From Ciceribacter sichuanensis (GTDB lineage Bacteria > Pseudomonadota > Alphaproteobacteria > Rhizobiales > Rhizobiaceae): a stretch of 64,000 nucleotides of DNA. The stretch is taken from contig NZ_JAMXLX010000004.1 in the NCBI RefSeq assembly GCF_024055605.1, positions 310,001-374,000 of the forward strand. The letters are read 5' to 3'. Under the pieces are notes generated by a model that saw only the letters and a program-made list of their open reading frames with translations, did no database searches and was not told the DNA's origin. Shown here one piece after another: positions 56,656-64,000 of this stretch; position 1 is the first letter of the stretch; each line of letters begins with the position of its first letter. A program made the position numbers and the translations under genes.

Positions 56656-58149
56656 ATGTTGCGCGACCGGATCCGATACAAGCCCCTGCTTGACCGTGTG
56701 GTCAGTGCCGACCAGGCCGCCAGCCTTATCAAGGACGGCATGACGGTCGGCATGAGCGGCTTCACGCGCGCTGGCGAGGCCAAGGCTGTGCCGCTGGCGC
56801 TGGCCGAGCGTGCCCGCAAGGATCCTCTGAAGATCACCCTGATGACGGGGGCTTCGCTGGGCAACGATCTCGACAAGACGCTGGCCGAAGCCCACGTGCT
56901 CGCCCGCCGCATTCCGTTCCAGTCCGATCCGGGCCTGCGCAAGGCGATCAACGCCGGCGAGGTCATGTTCATCGACCAGCATCTTTCTGAAACGGTCGAG
57001 CAGCTGCGAACCAACCAGATCAAGCCGGTAGACATCGCCGTCATCGAGGCCGTCGCCATTACCGAACATGGCGGTATCGTGCCGACCACGTCTGTCGGCA
57101 ACTCCGCGAGCTTTGCGATCCTTGCCGACAAGGTCATCGTGGAGATCAACCTTTCCCAGCCGGTAACGCTCGAGGGTCTCCACGACATCTATATTCCGAC
57201 CCGGCGTCCGGCGCGCATGCCGATCCCGGTGGTCACGCCGGAAGCCCGCGTCGGCCTGCCGTTCATTCCAATCCCGCCGGAAAAGATCGTTGCGATCGTG
57301 GTGTCGGAAAAGCACGACAGCTCCGCCACCATCCAGCCGCCGGACTCAGAGACCAGGGCGATCGCCGGCCACCTCACGGATTTCCTGCTGAACGAAGTGA
57401 AGCAGGGTCGCATGGGCTATGAGCTGCAGCCGCTGCAGGCGGGTATCGGCACCATTGCCAACGCCGTGCTTCACGGCTTCATCGACACGCCCTTCCATGA
57501 TCTCAAGATGTATTCGGAAGTGCTGCAGGATTCGACATTCGAGCTGTTCGATGCCGGCAAGATGACCTTTGCCTCCGGTTCGTCCATTACCCTGTCGGCC
57601 GAGATGTACCAGAAAGTGCTGCCGCGCCTTGCCGAATACAAACATCGCCTGATCCTGCGCCCGCAGGAAATCAGCAACCATCCGGAAGTCATCCGCCGCC
57701 TTGGCCTTATCTGCATCAACACGGCGCTCGAGTTCGACATCTACGGTAACGTGAACTCGACGCATGTCGGCGGCACGCACATGATGAATGGTATCGGCGG
57801 CTCGGGCGACTTTGCCCGCAACGGCTTCATGTCGATCTTCGTCACCAAGTCGATCGCCAAGAATGGCGCCATTTCCTCGGTCGTGCCGATGGTGAGCCAT
57901 GTCGATCACACCGAACATGACGTTGACGTTCTGGTAACAGAGGTCGGCCTCGCTGACCTGCGCGGTCTCGCACCTCGCGAGCGCGCGGCGATCATCATCG
58001 CCAACTGCGTCGAACCCGGCTACCGCGATGCCCTGCAGGATTACTTCGATCGAGCCGTGAAACGCGGCGGCCATACGCCCCATCTTATCGAGGAGGCGCT
58101 GTCCTGGCATGTGAACCTGCGTGAGAAGGGTACCATGCGACCCGCCTGA
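56656..58149 (+). CDS. Succinate (succinyl-CoA:acetate) CoA-transferase / acetyl-CoA hydrolase family
   Basis: A 497-residue class I CoA-transferase of the Cat1/ScpC (YgfH) group. It shows TVGMSGFTRAGEAKAVP near the N-terminus, a central YSEVLQDSTFELFDAGKM block whose Glu is the expected CoA-thioester-forming residue, and the C-terminal NSTHVGGTHMMNGIGGSGDFARNG. Such enzymes move CoA between succinate and acetate or propionate. Distinguishing hydrolase from transferase needs assay; the family match favours the transferase. It stands alone behind a region with two dyads, and its stop codon is in the loop of a hairpin shared with the convergent ArsR gene. Confidence 0.86.
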   Translation: MLRDRIRYKPLLDRVVSADQAASLIKDGMTVGMSGFTRAGEAKAVPLALAERARKDPLKITLMTGASLGNDLDKTLAEAHVLARRIPFQSDPGLRKAINAGEVMFIDQHLSETVEQLRTNQIKPVDIAVIEAVAITEHGGIVPTTSVGNSASFAILADKVIVEINLSQPVTLEGLHDIYIPTRRPARMPIPVVTPEARVGLPFIPIPPEKIVAIVVSEKHDSSATIQPPDSETRAIAGHLTDFLLNEVKQGRMGYELQPLQAGIGTIANAVLHGFIDTPFHDLKMYSEVLQDSTFELFDAGKMTFASGSSITLSAEMYQKVLPRLAEYKHRLILRPQEISNHPEVIRRLGLICINTALEFDIYGNVNSTHVGGTHMMNGIGGSGDFARNGFMSIFVTKSIAKNGAISSVVPMVSHVDHTEHDVDVLVTEVGLADLRGLAPRERAAIIIANCVEPGYRDALQDYFDRAVKRGGHTPHLIEEALSWHVNLREKGTMRPA

Positions 58150-58157
58150 GGCGGGTC
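58139..58157. terminator. Hairpin spanning the stop codons of two convergent genes
   Basis: Perfect eight-base arms GACCCGCC (58139-58146) and GGCGGGTC (58150-58157) enclose only TGA, the stop codon of the CoA-transferase gene. The right arm also reaches the stop codon of the ArsR gene. There is no T run on either strand, so its terminator role is uncertain. Confidence 0.45.
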
Positions 58158-58458
58158 ACACGGCGCAATAGGTTCCGTACAGGGCCGTAATGACGTTGCG
58201 TGCCGGTTCGCTTTCGATCCGGTACCAGATCGTCTGGCCATCCCTGCGCCCGGCAATGATCTTGTCGCGGCGCAGGAGCGCCAAATGCTGCGACACGGTC
58301 GAATCCCGGATGCCGAGAAATTCGGCGAGCTGTCCCACGGAACGCTCGCCCTCCACCAGTTGGCAGAGAATAAGCAGTCGGTGGCGATTGGCGAGCGCTT
58401 TGAGCAATTCGCTGGCGTCATCGGCTGCAACCTGCATTGAATTGGGGTCAATTTTCAT
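58156..58458 (-). CDS. ArsR-family repressor with a BigR/SqrR-like cysteine pair
   Basis: A 100-residue winged-helix repressor. The fold reads LLKALANRHRLLILCQLVEGERSVGQLAEFLG, recognition helix RDSTVSQHLALLRRDKII, wing RRDGQTIWYRI and a final helix ending ALYGTYC. The only two cysteines are Cys32 and Cys98, which are 66 residues apart, the same spacing as the persulfide-sensing pair in the BigR and SqrR repressors. No metal-binding ArsR or SmtB motif is seen. The start ATG at 58458 has a weak ribosome binding site and the frame remains open upstream. No sulfide-oxidation genes are nearby, so the target is unknown. Confidence 0.8.
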   Translation of the reverse strand: MKIDPNSMQVAADDASELLKALANRHRLLILCQLVEGERSVGQLAEFLGIRDSTVSQHLALLRRDKIIAGRRDGQTIWYRIESEPARNVITALYGTYCAV

Positions 58459-58768
58459 TTTTGCGTATCTACGTTTGAATGAATACAATAACACGTGACC
58501 CACCCCGGCGATATGGGGGTCGAAATCGCATGAAATTGCAAGATGTCGGGGGAGTGAAAGATCATTTGTCCGCAATGTTTTGCTGTGGATCTTCCGACAT
58601 CGCACCTGCCCGCGCCGCGATAGTTCGTCAGATTGCCGACGGAAGGAGGCAACTCGGCGCAGTCGCCTTGTGTGAAGGTCTTCTCTTTTGAATGGGGCTG
58701 GAAACCGGCCGTGAAGCCCGCTAAGACGAAAGCCGCTGCTTGTGTCTTGCGTTGGAGGGCTTTTGCCT
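58459..58768. other. Intergenic region between the ArsR and alpha/beta-hydrolase genes
   Basis: About 310 bases carrying the upstream regions of two divergent genes. An A/T-rich stretch at about 58460-58495 (with GTAT and ATAC near its ends) is a plausible ArsR operator and promoter. A 53-70 residue forward frame is open (to 58691) but has no convincing features. Confidence 0.4.
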
Positions 58769-60076
58769 TTGGTATGCGCCGAACCTGATATCGGAACTCG
58801 ACGCGAGTTCCTCCGCTACGTCGGCAAGGTGGCCCGCAGCCTTTGCGTGCTGTCGCTCGTGCTGCCGGGGCTGGCGACCTGCGCCGGCCGTCCCATCGGT
58901 GTCATGGAGCCGGTTGGCAAGATGGGGGATGGCGCAACCCGGGTGGACCTCATTGCGGCGACGACCCGAGCGCCCGCCGCCGACAAGGCGATCCTCTTTA
59001 CCGGCGAGCGCGGCAGTGGTCTGATGCTCGATGCGGTCACAATCTCCATTCCGTCCGATGGCAAGCGCGAAATCGGTCAGGTGCAATGGCCGAAAAAGCT
59101 TCCACCGAATCTCGAAAAGGATTTCGCGACGGTTGCCGTCGAGCCAATCGAGACGAAACAGGAAGGCGTCAAGTGGCTTGCCGGACACGTGCGGAAGAGC
59201 CGTCGCGTGCTGGTCTTCGTCCATGGCTTCAACAACCTGTATGAGGACGCGGTTTACCGCTTCGCGCAGATTGTCCATGATTCCAAGGCCGATGTCGTGC
59301 CGGTGGTGTTCACCTGGCCGTCACGCGGTTCCGTTTTCGATTATGCCTATGACAAGGAGAGCACCAATTACTCCCGCGATGCGCTCGAGGATCTGCTGAC
59401 CCAGATCGCCCGCAATCCTGCTGTGGGAGAGGTGACCGTCATGGCCCATTCCATGGGCACCTGGCTTGCAGTGGAATCCCTTCGCCAGATGGCGATCCGC
59501 AACGGCCGCATCGATCCGAAGATCAGCAATGTCATTCTTGCTGCCCCGGATCTGGATGTCGATGTCTTCGCCCAGCAATACCGCAGCTTTGGCACCAAGC
59601 CGCCGCATTTCACGCTCTTTGTTTCGCGTGACGACCGCGCTCTTACCCTTTCGAAGCGTATTTCCGGCAACGTGGAGCGTCTCGGCCGCATCGATCCTGC
59701 GGCCGAGCCCTATCGCAGCGAACTGGAAAAGGCGGGCATCACCGTGCTGGATCTGACCAAGCTGAAATCCGGTGACAAGCTCAATCACGGCAAGTTTGCC
59801 GAAAGCCCGGAAGTCGTGCGCCTGATCGGTGATCGCCTCATTGCCGGCCAGGCGGTGACGGAATCCAATATCGGCCTTGGCGAGAGCCTGGGGGCGGTGG
59901 CAATCGGGGCAACGAGCACTGTCGGGCAGGCGGCAAGCTCGGTGATTTCGGCTCCGATTGCGATCTTCGATCCGCGCACCCGTCGGAACTATGGTCAGCA
60001 ATTGCTGCTGCTCGGCGACTCCGCCGGCAATACCGTGGGGGCCGTCGGTGACAGTCTGGGAACGACGGCGAAGTGA
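58769..60076 (+). CDS. Exported alpha/beta hydrolase (DUF900 family)
   Basis: A 435-residue alpha/beta hydrolase. The oxyanion region is VLVFVHGFNNLYEDAVYR and the nucleophile elbow is AHSMGTW; the following LAAPDLDVD holds the acidic residue region. The N-terminus has TRREFLRY, a possible twin-arginine signal, then a hydrophobic stretch ending LATC (Cys38), a near-lipobox. I use TTG at 58769, nine bases after GGAGGG; a GTG at 58742 gives a longer frame. An export or lipoprotein fate is therefore possible. The C-terminal 90 residues are Gly/Ala/Ser-rich and probably flexible. The substrate is unknown. It ends four bases before the convergent biotinyl-like gene. Confidence 0.8.
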   Translation: MVCAEPDIGTRREFLRYVGKVARSLCVLSLVLPGLATCAGRPIGVMEPVGKMGDGATRVDLIAATTRAPAADKAILFTGERGSGLMLDAVTISIPSDGKREIGQVQWPKKLPPNLEKDFATVAVEPIETKQEGVKWLAGHVRKSRRVLVFVHGFNNLYEDAVYRFAQIVHDSKADVVPVVFTWPSRGSVFDYAYDKESTNYSRDALEDLLTQIARNPAVGEVTVMAHSMGTWLAVESLRQMAIRNGRIDPKISNVILAAPDLDVDVFAQQYRSFGTKPPHFTLFVSRDDRALTLSKRISGNVERLGRIDPAAEPYRSELEKAGITVLDLTKLKSGDKLNHGKFAESPEVVRLIGDRLIAGQAVTESNIGLGESLGAVAIGATSTVGQAASSVISAPIAIFDPRTRRNYGQQLLLLGDSAGNTVGAVGDSLGTTAK

Positions 60077-60080
60077 CGGA

Positions 60081-60482
60081 TCAGCGCCCTGCGGGGTGAA
60101 AACGGAAGAGCGGCTTGCCGTAATCGGCAAGCGCGCCGTCGCCGACCAACTGTTCGGCAAGAACGCCATCCTGTGGCGCAAGAACCGGACGTAGCAGCAT
60201 CTCGATCTGCAGATAACCGATCATCTCGCCCTTACGAACCAGACGCGGCAACTCGGCCGGCTCTCGGGTGTCGGGATGCCCCGAACGAAAGATACCGATA
60301 AAGGGCGCCGGGATTTCGATGGTCTGGCGAGGAGGGGTGGGCTCCTCGTGCCGGACGCGGCCGATCTCGCTGATCCGGCCGTTGCTGGCCAGTATGTGCC
60401 GTGTGTCGTCCTCGTATTCGAATTCGGCGATGCCGTATTGTTCGAGAAGCCTGAGGGCTGACTGTAGCCACGCGTCGTTCAT
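60081..60482 (-). CDS. Biotinyl/lipoyl-domain-like protein lacking the modified lysine
   Basis: A 133-residue protein. The C-terminal 65 residues align with a biotinyl domain: [21 protein letters not shown] and DYGKPLFRF match the hammerhead around the biotin site and its closing strand. Aligned with AccB in this window ([12 protein letters not shown]), the biotinyl lysine is replaced by Met95, so it cannot be biotinylated in the usual way. The N-terminal half is novel. The ATG overlaps the accC stop by four bases (ATGA), so it is translated with accC. It may be a structural or regulatory subunit, or a decayed carrier. No published function is known to me. Confidence 0.7.
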   Translation of the reverse strand: MNDAWLQSALRLLEQYGIAEFEYEDDTRHILASNGRISEIGRVRHEEPTPPRQTIEIPAPFIGIFRSGHPDTREPAELPRLVRKGEMIGYLQIEMLLRPVLAPQDGVLAEQLVGDGALADYGKPLFRFHPAGR

Positions 60483-61840
60483 CGGTTCTGCCTCCCGTAG
60501 CCTTCGGCGAGCCGCCGCTCGAGGTGATGGATATCGAAGCCGCCGGCGACGATGCCCGGCTCATCGAGAAGAGCCTGGTGCAGCGCGATTGTCGTGTCCG
60601 GTCCGACAATCACCGTTTCGGACAGTGCGCGCCGCATGCGGGAAAGCGCGATCTCCCGTGTGGGACCATGGGCGATCAGCTTGGCGATCAGCGAATCGTA
60701 ATGCGGCGGGATCGTGTAGCCGGGATAAAGATGTGTATCCATCCGCACGCCGGGACCTCCCGGCGCGATGAAGCGGGACACCTGGCCGGGTGAGGGGGTG
60801 AACTTGAAGGGGTGCTCGGCATTGATGCGGCATTCGATGGCATGGCCGGAGAAAAACACGTCCTCCTGCTTCACCTGAAGCGGTTCGCCCATCGCGATCC
60901 TCAATTGCTCGCGGACGATATCGATGCCGGTGATTTCCTCCGTCACGGGATGTTCGACCTGGACCCGCGTATTCATCTCGATGAAATAGAAGCCACCGTT
61001 CTCATACAGGAACTCGAAGGTGCCAGCACCGCGATAGCCGATGGCGATGCAGGCCTCTGCACAGTGCCTGCCGATCGCATCGATGGCCCCGGCATCGATG
61101 CCGGGAGGAGGAGCTTCCTCGATCAGTTTCTGGTGACGGCGCTGCGTCGAGCAGTCGCGCCCGCCGAGATGGATGGCATGGCCATGCGCATCGGCCAGAA
61201 CCTGGATCTCGACATGGCGCGGAAATTCAAGGAACCGTTCCAGATAGACTTCCGGATTACCGAAGGCGCGGCCGGCTTCCTCGCGGGCCATCTGTACCGC
61301 CGAAACCAGCGCCGCCGGTTCGCGTACAATCCGCATGCCGCGCCCGCCGCCTCCGCCCGATGCCTTGACGATCAGCGGATAGCCGACCTCGTCGCCAATG
61401 GCTGCAATCGCCGCCTGATCGTCGGGCAGTGCGCTGTCCGGACCGGGCACACAGGGAACACCGGCTGCGATCATCGCCCGCTTGGCGGACACCTTGTCGC
61501 CCATCATGCGGATCGCGGCTGCAGGTGGTCCGACAAAGGTTATTCCCGCCGATTCGACCATGGCGGCGAAGCGGGCGTTTTCGGAGAGAAAGCCATAGCC
61601 GGGATGGATGGCCTCCGCGCCGGTCAGTTTGGCTGCAAGCAGAATCTCGTCGATGTCGAGATAGCTGCGGGCGGCCGGAGCCGGTCCGATGCAGAGCGCC
61701 TGATCGGCGAGCTGGACGTGGCGCAGATCCCGGTCGGCCTCGGAATGGATGGCGATCGTCCTGAGGCCGAGGTCGCGGCAGGCTCTGAGAATACGCAGGG
61801 CGATTTCCCCGCGATTGGCGATCAGGACGCTGTCGAACAT
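60479..61840 (-). CDS. accC: Biotin carboxylase subunit (AccC-like, pxp-linked)
   Basis: A 453-residue ATP-grasp biotin carboxylase. Family features are [24 protein letters not shown], the glycine-rich ATP loop [14 protein letters not shown], and [18 protein letters not shown] with [16 protein letters not shown]. It carboxylates biotin on AccB using bicarbonate and ATP. It lies directly downstream of accB (four bases between them) and of pxpA, in a cluster with 5-oxoprolinase genes, so it is probably a second, specialised copy rather than the housekeeping fatty-acid enzyme. The substrate of the complex is not known. Confidence 0.92.
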   Translation of the reverse strand: MFDSVLIANRGEIALRILRACRDLGLRTIAIHSEADRDLRHVQLADQALCIGPAPAARSYLDIDEILLAAKLTGAEAIHPGYGFLSENARFAAMVESAGITFVGPPAAAIRMMGDKVSAKRAMIAAGVPCVPGPDSALPDDQAAIAAIGDEVGYPLIVKASGGGGGRGMRIVREPAALVSAVQMAREEAGRAFGNPEVYLERFLEFPRHVEIQVLADAHGHAIHLGGRDCSTQRRHQKLIEEAPPPGIDAGAIDAIGRHCAEACIAIGYRGAGTFEFLYENGGFYFIEMNTRVQVEHPVTEEITGIDIVREQLRIAMGEPLQVKQEDVFFSGHAIECRINAEHPFKFTPSPGQVSRFIAPGGPGVRMDTHLYPGYTIPPHYDSLIAKLIAHGPTREIALSRMRRALSETVIVGPDTTIALHQALLDEPGIVAGGFDIHHLERRLAEGYGRQNR

Positions 61841-61844
61841 CGGG

Positions 61845-62309
61845 TCAGTCCGCGATCAAGGTGATGAGGGGTGTCCCTGCGGTCACCGGCTGGCCGTCCT
61901 CGATGAGGATATGGCCGATGCGTCCGCCAAGGGGGGCCTCGACAGGGTTCAGCATCTTCATCGCCTCGATCAGCGCCAGCGTCTGGCCTTCCTCTATGAT
62001 ATCGCCTTCCTTGGCGTAAGGCTCGGCGCCCGGTGCCGGCGCGCGGTAGAAGGTGCCGGGCAGGCCTGCGACCACCACCGTCTCCACACTGTCTTCGACC
62101 TCCGGCAGGGCCAGAAGCGAAGCAATCTCGGCGGCGGCCATTGCTTCCGGCGATTCGCTCCGCGCAGTGGCCGGGATGACGGATCCTCCACCGGCCCGGC
62201 CTGCAGTCTTTGACAGGCGGATACGCATGCCGTTTTCCGAGACTTCAAGTTCGTTCAGCGACGAATCCTGCAGCATTTCCATAAGTTTGGCGATCGTGGC
62301 CAGATCCAT
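61845..62309 (-). CDS. accB: Biotin carboxyl carrier protein (AccB-like, pxp-linked)
   Basis: A 154-residue carrier. The biotin-attachment motif is [14 protein letters not shown] with the biotinyl Lys118, and the domain closes with [33 protein letters not shown] linker segment precedes it. The protein is short like other AccB copies in 5-oxoproline clusters. It follows pxpA by nine bases and is followed by accC, so the three form one operon with the degenerate biotinyl protein. Confidence 0.9.
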   Translation of the reverse strand: MDLATIAKLMEMLQDSSLNELEVSENGMRIRLSKTAGRAGGGSVIPATARSESPEAMAAAEIASLLALPEVEDSVETVVVAGLPGTFYRAPAPGAEPYAKEGDIIEEGQTLALIEAMKMLNPVEAPLGGRIGHILIEDGQPVTAGTPLITLIAD

Positions 62310-62318
62310 GCGATGTCC

Positions 62319-63083
62319 TCAGTGCAGGAAGTTGCGGATGGTGATACCGGCATCTTCCAGTCCGGCGCGCACCTTTGCGGCAATGCCGACGGCAGACGGC
62401 GTGTCGCTATGCACGCAGATCGAATCGATCGGCGTCACGATGGAGCGTCCGGTGATCGTTTCGATCGCGCCGTTCCGGACCATGCGCGCCACCCGTTCGG
62501 CAGCCGCTGCCGCATCGTGGATGACCGCGCCCGGCTTGCTGCGATGAACAAGAAAGCCTTCGTCCGTATAGGCCCGGTCGGCAAAGATCTCGGACCGGCA
62601 GGAAAGCCCCATTTCCCGTGCCAGCCGTTCCTGATGACCAAGCGCGATGGTGAGGCAGACGAGCTTCGGATCGACCGCCTTGATCGCGTTGTTGACGGCT
62701 TGCGCAATGCTCTCGTCCTGTTGGGTCAGGTTGCCAAGCGCGCCATGGGCTTTCACATGGGTGATCGGATGGCCGGCATAGGTCGCCAGAGCCTGAGCCG
62801 CGCCGATCTGGTAGGCGACCAGCCGCTCGATCTCTCCGGCAGAAAAGGGAATGTTGCGCCGCCCGAAGCCCCAGAGATCGGGAAAGCCGGGGTGGGCACC
62901 GACCGCCACGCCTTTCTCCTTCGCCAGCGAAAAGGTCTGCGTCATGATTTCGGGATCGCCCGCATGCAGTCCGCAGGCTATGTTGGCGGAACTGACGATC
63001 GACAGCATTGCTGCGTCGTCGCCCATCCTATAGGCGCCGAAGCCTTCGCCCATGTCCGAGTTGAGATCGACGCTGAGGCTCAT
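62319..63083 (-). CDS. pxpA: 5-oxoprolinase subunit A (LamB/YcsF family)
   Basis: A 254-residue protein of the LamB/YcsF family, one of three subunits of the prokaryotic ATP-dependent 5-oxoprolinase that opens 5-oxoproline to glutamate. It starts SLSVDLNSDMGEGFG and contains SSANIACGLHAGDP, AHPGFPDLWGFGRR and HVKAHGALGN, which are family signatures. The ATG at 63083 follows GGGAGC. It heads the reverse-strand operon with accB, accC and the biotinyl-like gene, and is divergent from pxpB. The association with a biotin carboxylase is common in Proteobacteria. Confidence 0.93.
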   Translation of the reverse strand: MSLSVDLNSDMGEGFGAYRMGDDAAMLSIVSSANIACGLHAGDPEIMTQTFSLAKEKGVAVGAHPGFPDLWGFGRRNIPFSAGEIERLVAYQIGAAQALATYAGHPITHVKAHGALGNLTQQDESIAQAVNNAIKAVDPKLVCLTIALGHQERLAREMGLSCRSEIFADRAYTDEGFLVHRSKPGAVIHDAAAAAERVARMVRNGAIETITGRSIVTPIDSICVHSDTPSAVGIAAKVRAGLEDAGITIRNFLH

Positions 63084-63115
63084 GTCTTTGCTCCCGTGTG
63101 TTCGGTCGACCAATT

Positions 63116-63188
63116 CTAGAGCATAATCCGACCGGAGTGAAACGAGGATCGGTAAGATTATGCTTAAAAAATAAGGTATTAGAGCGCT
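63116..63188. repeat. Dispersed palindromic intergenic repeat
   Basis: Nine-base arms AGCATAATC (63120-63128) and GATTATGCT (63156-63164) surround a core with ACCGGAGTGAAA. An A/T-rich tail follows, ending near TATTAGAGCG. The core matches the fragment at 14950-14970, and the stem-plus-tail layout matches the reverse-oriented copy at 46863-46930. It is in the divergent region between pxpA and pxpB. Confidence 0.6.
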
Positions 63189-63311
63189 GCTACGAATTAT
63201 TCGGATCAAAGCGTACTCTAAAGAGAGCTTCAAGGCACAGACAATGGCGGCTGCGAAGAAATGCTTGGGGTCTCTACAGGCTTCTGATATATCACATTCG
63301 ACGAGGTTATC

Positions 63312-63992
63312 ATGACGGTCAGCATAAGTGGGGATGGCGGCAATCCGAGAGTGAGCGCGGAAGGTGCTGGCGCTCTGTTGCTCGATGTCGCCGACGCTGT
63401 CTTCGACCAGTCGCGACAAGAGCGCATCTGGACGCTGGCCGAGGCGCTGAAGGGACTTGTCGGCGTTCTCGAGACAGCGCCGGGCATGAACAACCTCATG
63501 GTCGTCTTCGATCCGTTGCGCCTCGATCCGGATGTGCTGCAGGCGAAGCTTCTTGCCGGCTGGGAAAAGGCCGAAGCCGGTCACTCCCGCGCGCGTCTGG
63601 TGGAGATTTCCGTCGTCTACGGCGGTCCGGGCGGTGGCGATCTCGCTGAAGTCGCCGAGGCCAAGGGGATGACGCCCTGGGCGTTGGTCGAACTTCACGC
63701 TGCTCCGGTCTACTCCGTGGCCGCGGTGGGTGCCATGCCGGGCTTCGTCTATCTGTCAGGGCTCGATCCGAAGCTGGCGATACCGCGCCGGGCCGTGCCG
63801 CGCATGGGCGTTCCCGAGGGTTCGGTGATTATCGGCGGCGCGCAGGCCGGCATCATGCCGCTCACCGCGCCTTCCGGTTGGCACATTCTCGGCCACACGG
63901 ATTTCCATCTTTTCGATGCCTCCCGTGAACAGCCGGCGGCACTTCGTTCCGGCGACAAGATCCGTTTCGTGCCCAGGGAGATCCTCGCGTGA
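63312..63992 (+). CDS. pxpB: 5-oxoprolinase subunit B (KipI family)
   Basis: A 226-residue cyclophilin-like-fold protein of the KipI family. The conserved blocks are VYGGPGGGDLAEVAE, GAMPGFVYLSGLDPKLAIPRRAVPRMGVPEGSV and GGAQAGIMPLTAPSGWHILGHT. With PxpA and PxpC it hydrolyses 5-oxoproline. It is divergent from pxpA across 228 bases. Its TGA stop overlaps a GTG that begins the next gene (GTGA), so PxpC is translated by coupling. Confidence 0.93.
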   Translation: MTVSISGDGGNPRVSAEGAGALLLDVADAVFDQSRQERIWTLAEALKGLVGVLETAPGMNNLMVVFDPLRLDPDVLQAKLLAGWEKAEAGHSRARLVEISVVYGGPGGGDLAEVAEAKGMTPWALVELHAAPVYSVAAVGAMPGFVYLSGLDPKLAIPRRAVPRMGVPEGSVIIGGAQAGIMPLTAPSGWHILGHTDFHLFDASREQPAALRSGDKIRFVPREILA

Positions 63993-64000
63993 TCGAGATT
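63989..64000 (+). CDS. pxpC: 5-oxoprolinase subunit C (start only, runs off window)
   Basis: GTG at 63989 overlaps the pxpB stop codon and reads M-I-E-I before the window ends; this matches the usual start of PxpC (KipA family). The call rests on position and four residues. Confidence 0.5.

Noticed and set aside
58479-58691. Forward frame of 53-70 codons between the ArsR and hydrolase genes
   Set aside because: No convincing ribosome binding site, no recognisable fold; it lies in a probable divergent promoter region.

Overview
The window is a dense, high-G+C stretch of ordinary chromosome from an alphaproteobacterium of the Rhizobiales, most likely Rhizobiaceae (Rhizobium/Agrobacterium/Sinorhizobium group). 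This rests on the gene order (lspA, olsB, malic enzyme, mutS, glnD, murJ, trpS, then nfu, tsaB, rimI, fur/mur, olsA, miaB, phoH, ybeY, corC, lnt, a PraR-like regulator, metK and trmB), on two ornithine-lipid genes, on a Mur-type Fur protein and on several rhizobial chemoreceptors. I see no prophage, insertion sequence, CRISPR array or integrase. The genus cannot be fixed from the sequence alone.

Layout. 1-7.6 kb: end of lspA, olsB, a small reverse-strand ORF facing a LysR regulator, malic enzyme and mutS. 7.6-14.4 kb: glnD, murJ, a periplasmic M15 peptidase, a VOC protein and trpS. 14.4-26.9 kb: a long run of forward housekeeping genes for Fe-S assembly, tRNA modification (tsaB, miaB, trmB), ribosome maturation (ybeY), metal regulation (fur/mur), membrane lipid and lipoprotein acylation (olsA, lnt) and methionine activation (metK). 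26.9-28.8 kb: DUF1150 and Hsp20, then a nucleoside hydrolase. 28.8-37 kb: one membrane chemoreceptor, rbsK and rmuC on the reverse strand, then two tandem globin-coupled chemoreceptors. 37-39.3 kb: def-fmt-truA. 39.3-42.5 kb: a reverse-strand lysine/diaminopimelate operon (dapD, DUF805, dapE, membrane protein). 42.6-47.8 kb: LOG-family protein, periplasmic EF-hand protein, HAD phosphatase, EamA transporter, alkyltransferase and argB. 48-52 kb: an anti-sigma-like protein with no sigma gene beside it, then engB, yidC, rnpA and rpmH. 52.4-56.4 kb: a third membrane chemoreceptor, an orphan histidine kinase and tRNA-Arg(ACG). 56.6-60.1 kb: succinate CoA-transferase, a small ArsR regulator with a possible thiol-sensing cysteine pair, and an alpha/beta hydrolase. 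60.1-64 kb: a 5-oxoproline (pxp) cluster mixed with a second accB/accC pair.

Genes that work together: olsB and olsA perform the two acylations of ornithine-lipid synthesis; lspA (partial) and lnt act at two steps of lipoprotein maturation; def and fmt act at the two ends of formyl-methionine metabolism; rpmH-rnpA-yidC is the usual L34/RNase P/insertase operon; dapD and dapE are two steps of the succinylase route to diaminopimelate.

The best candidates for less-described biology are modest: a biotinyl-like protein in the pxp/acc cluster whose modified lysine is replaced by methionine; a 38-codon ORF ending in an ATGA overlap with the orphan anti-sigma gene; the ArsR protein with cysteines 66 residues apart; a dispersed palindromic repeat with three traces in the window; and several well-formed operator or promoter sites (metK palindrome, RpoH-like promoter of hsp20, palindrome over the LysR start codon). 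No wholly new multi-gene system is evident.
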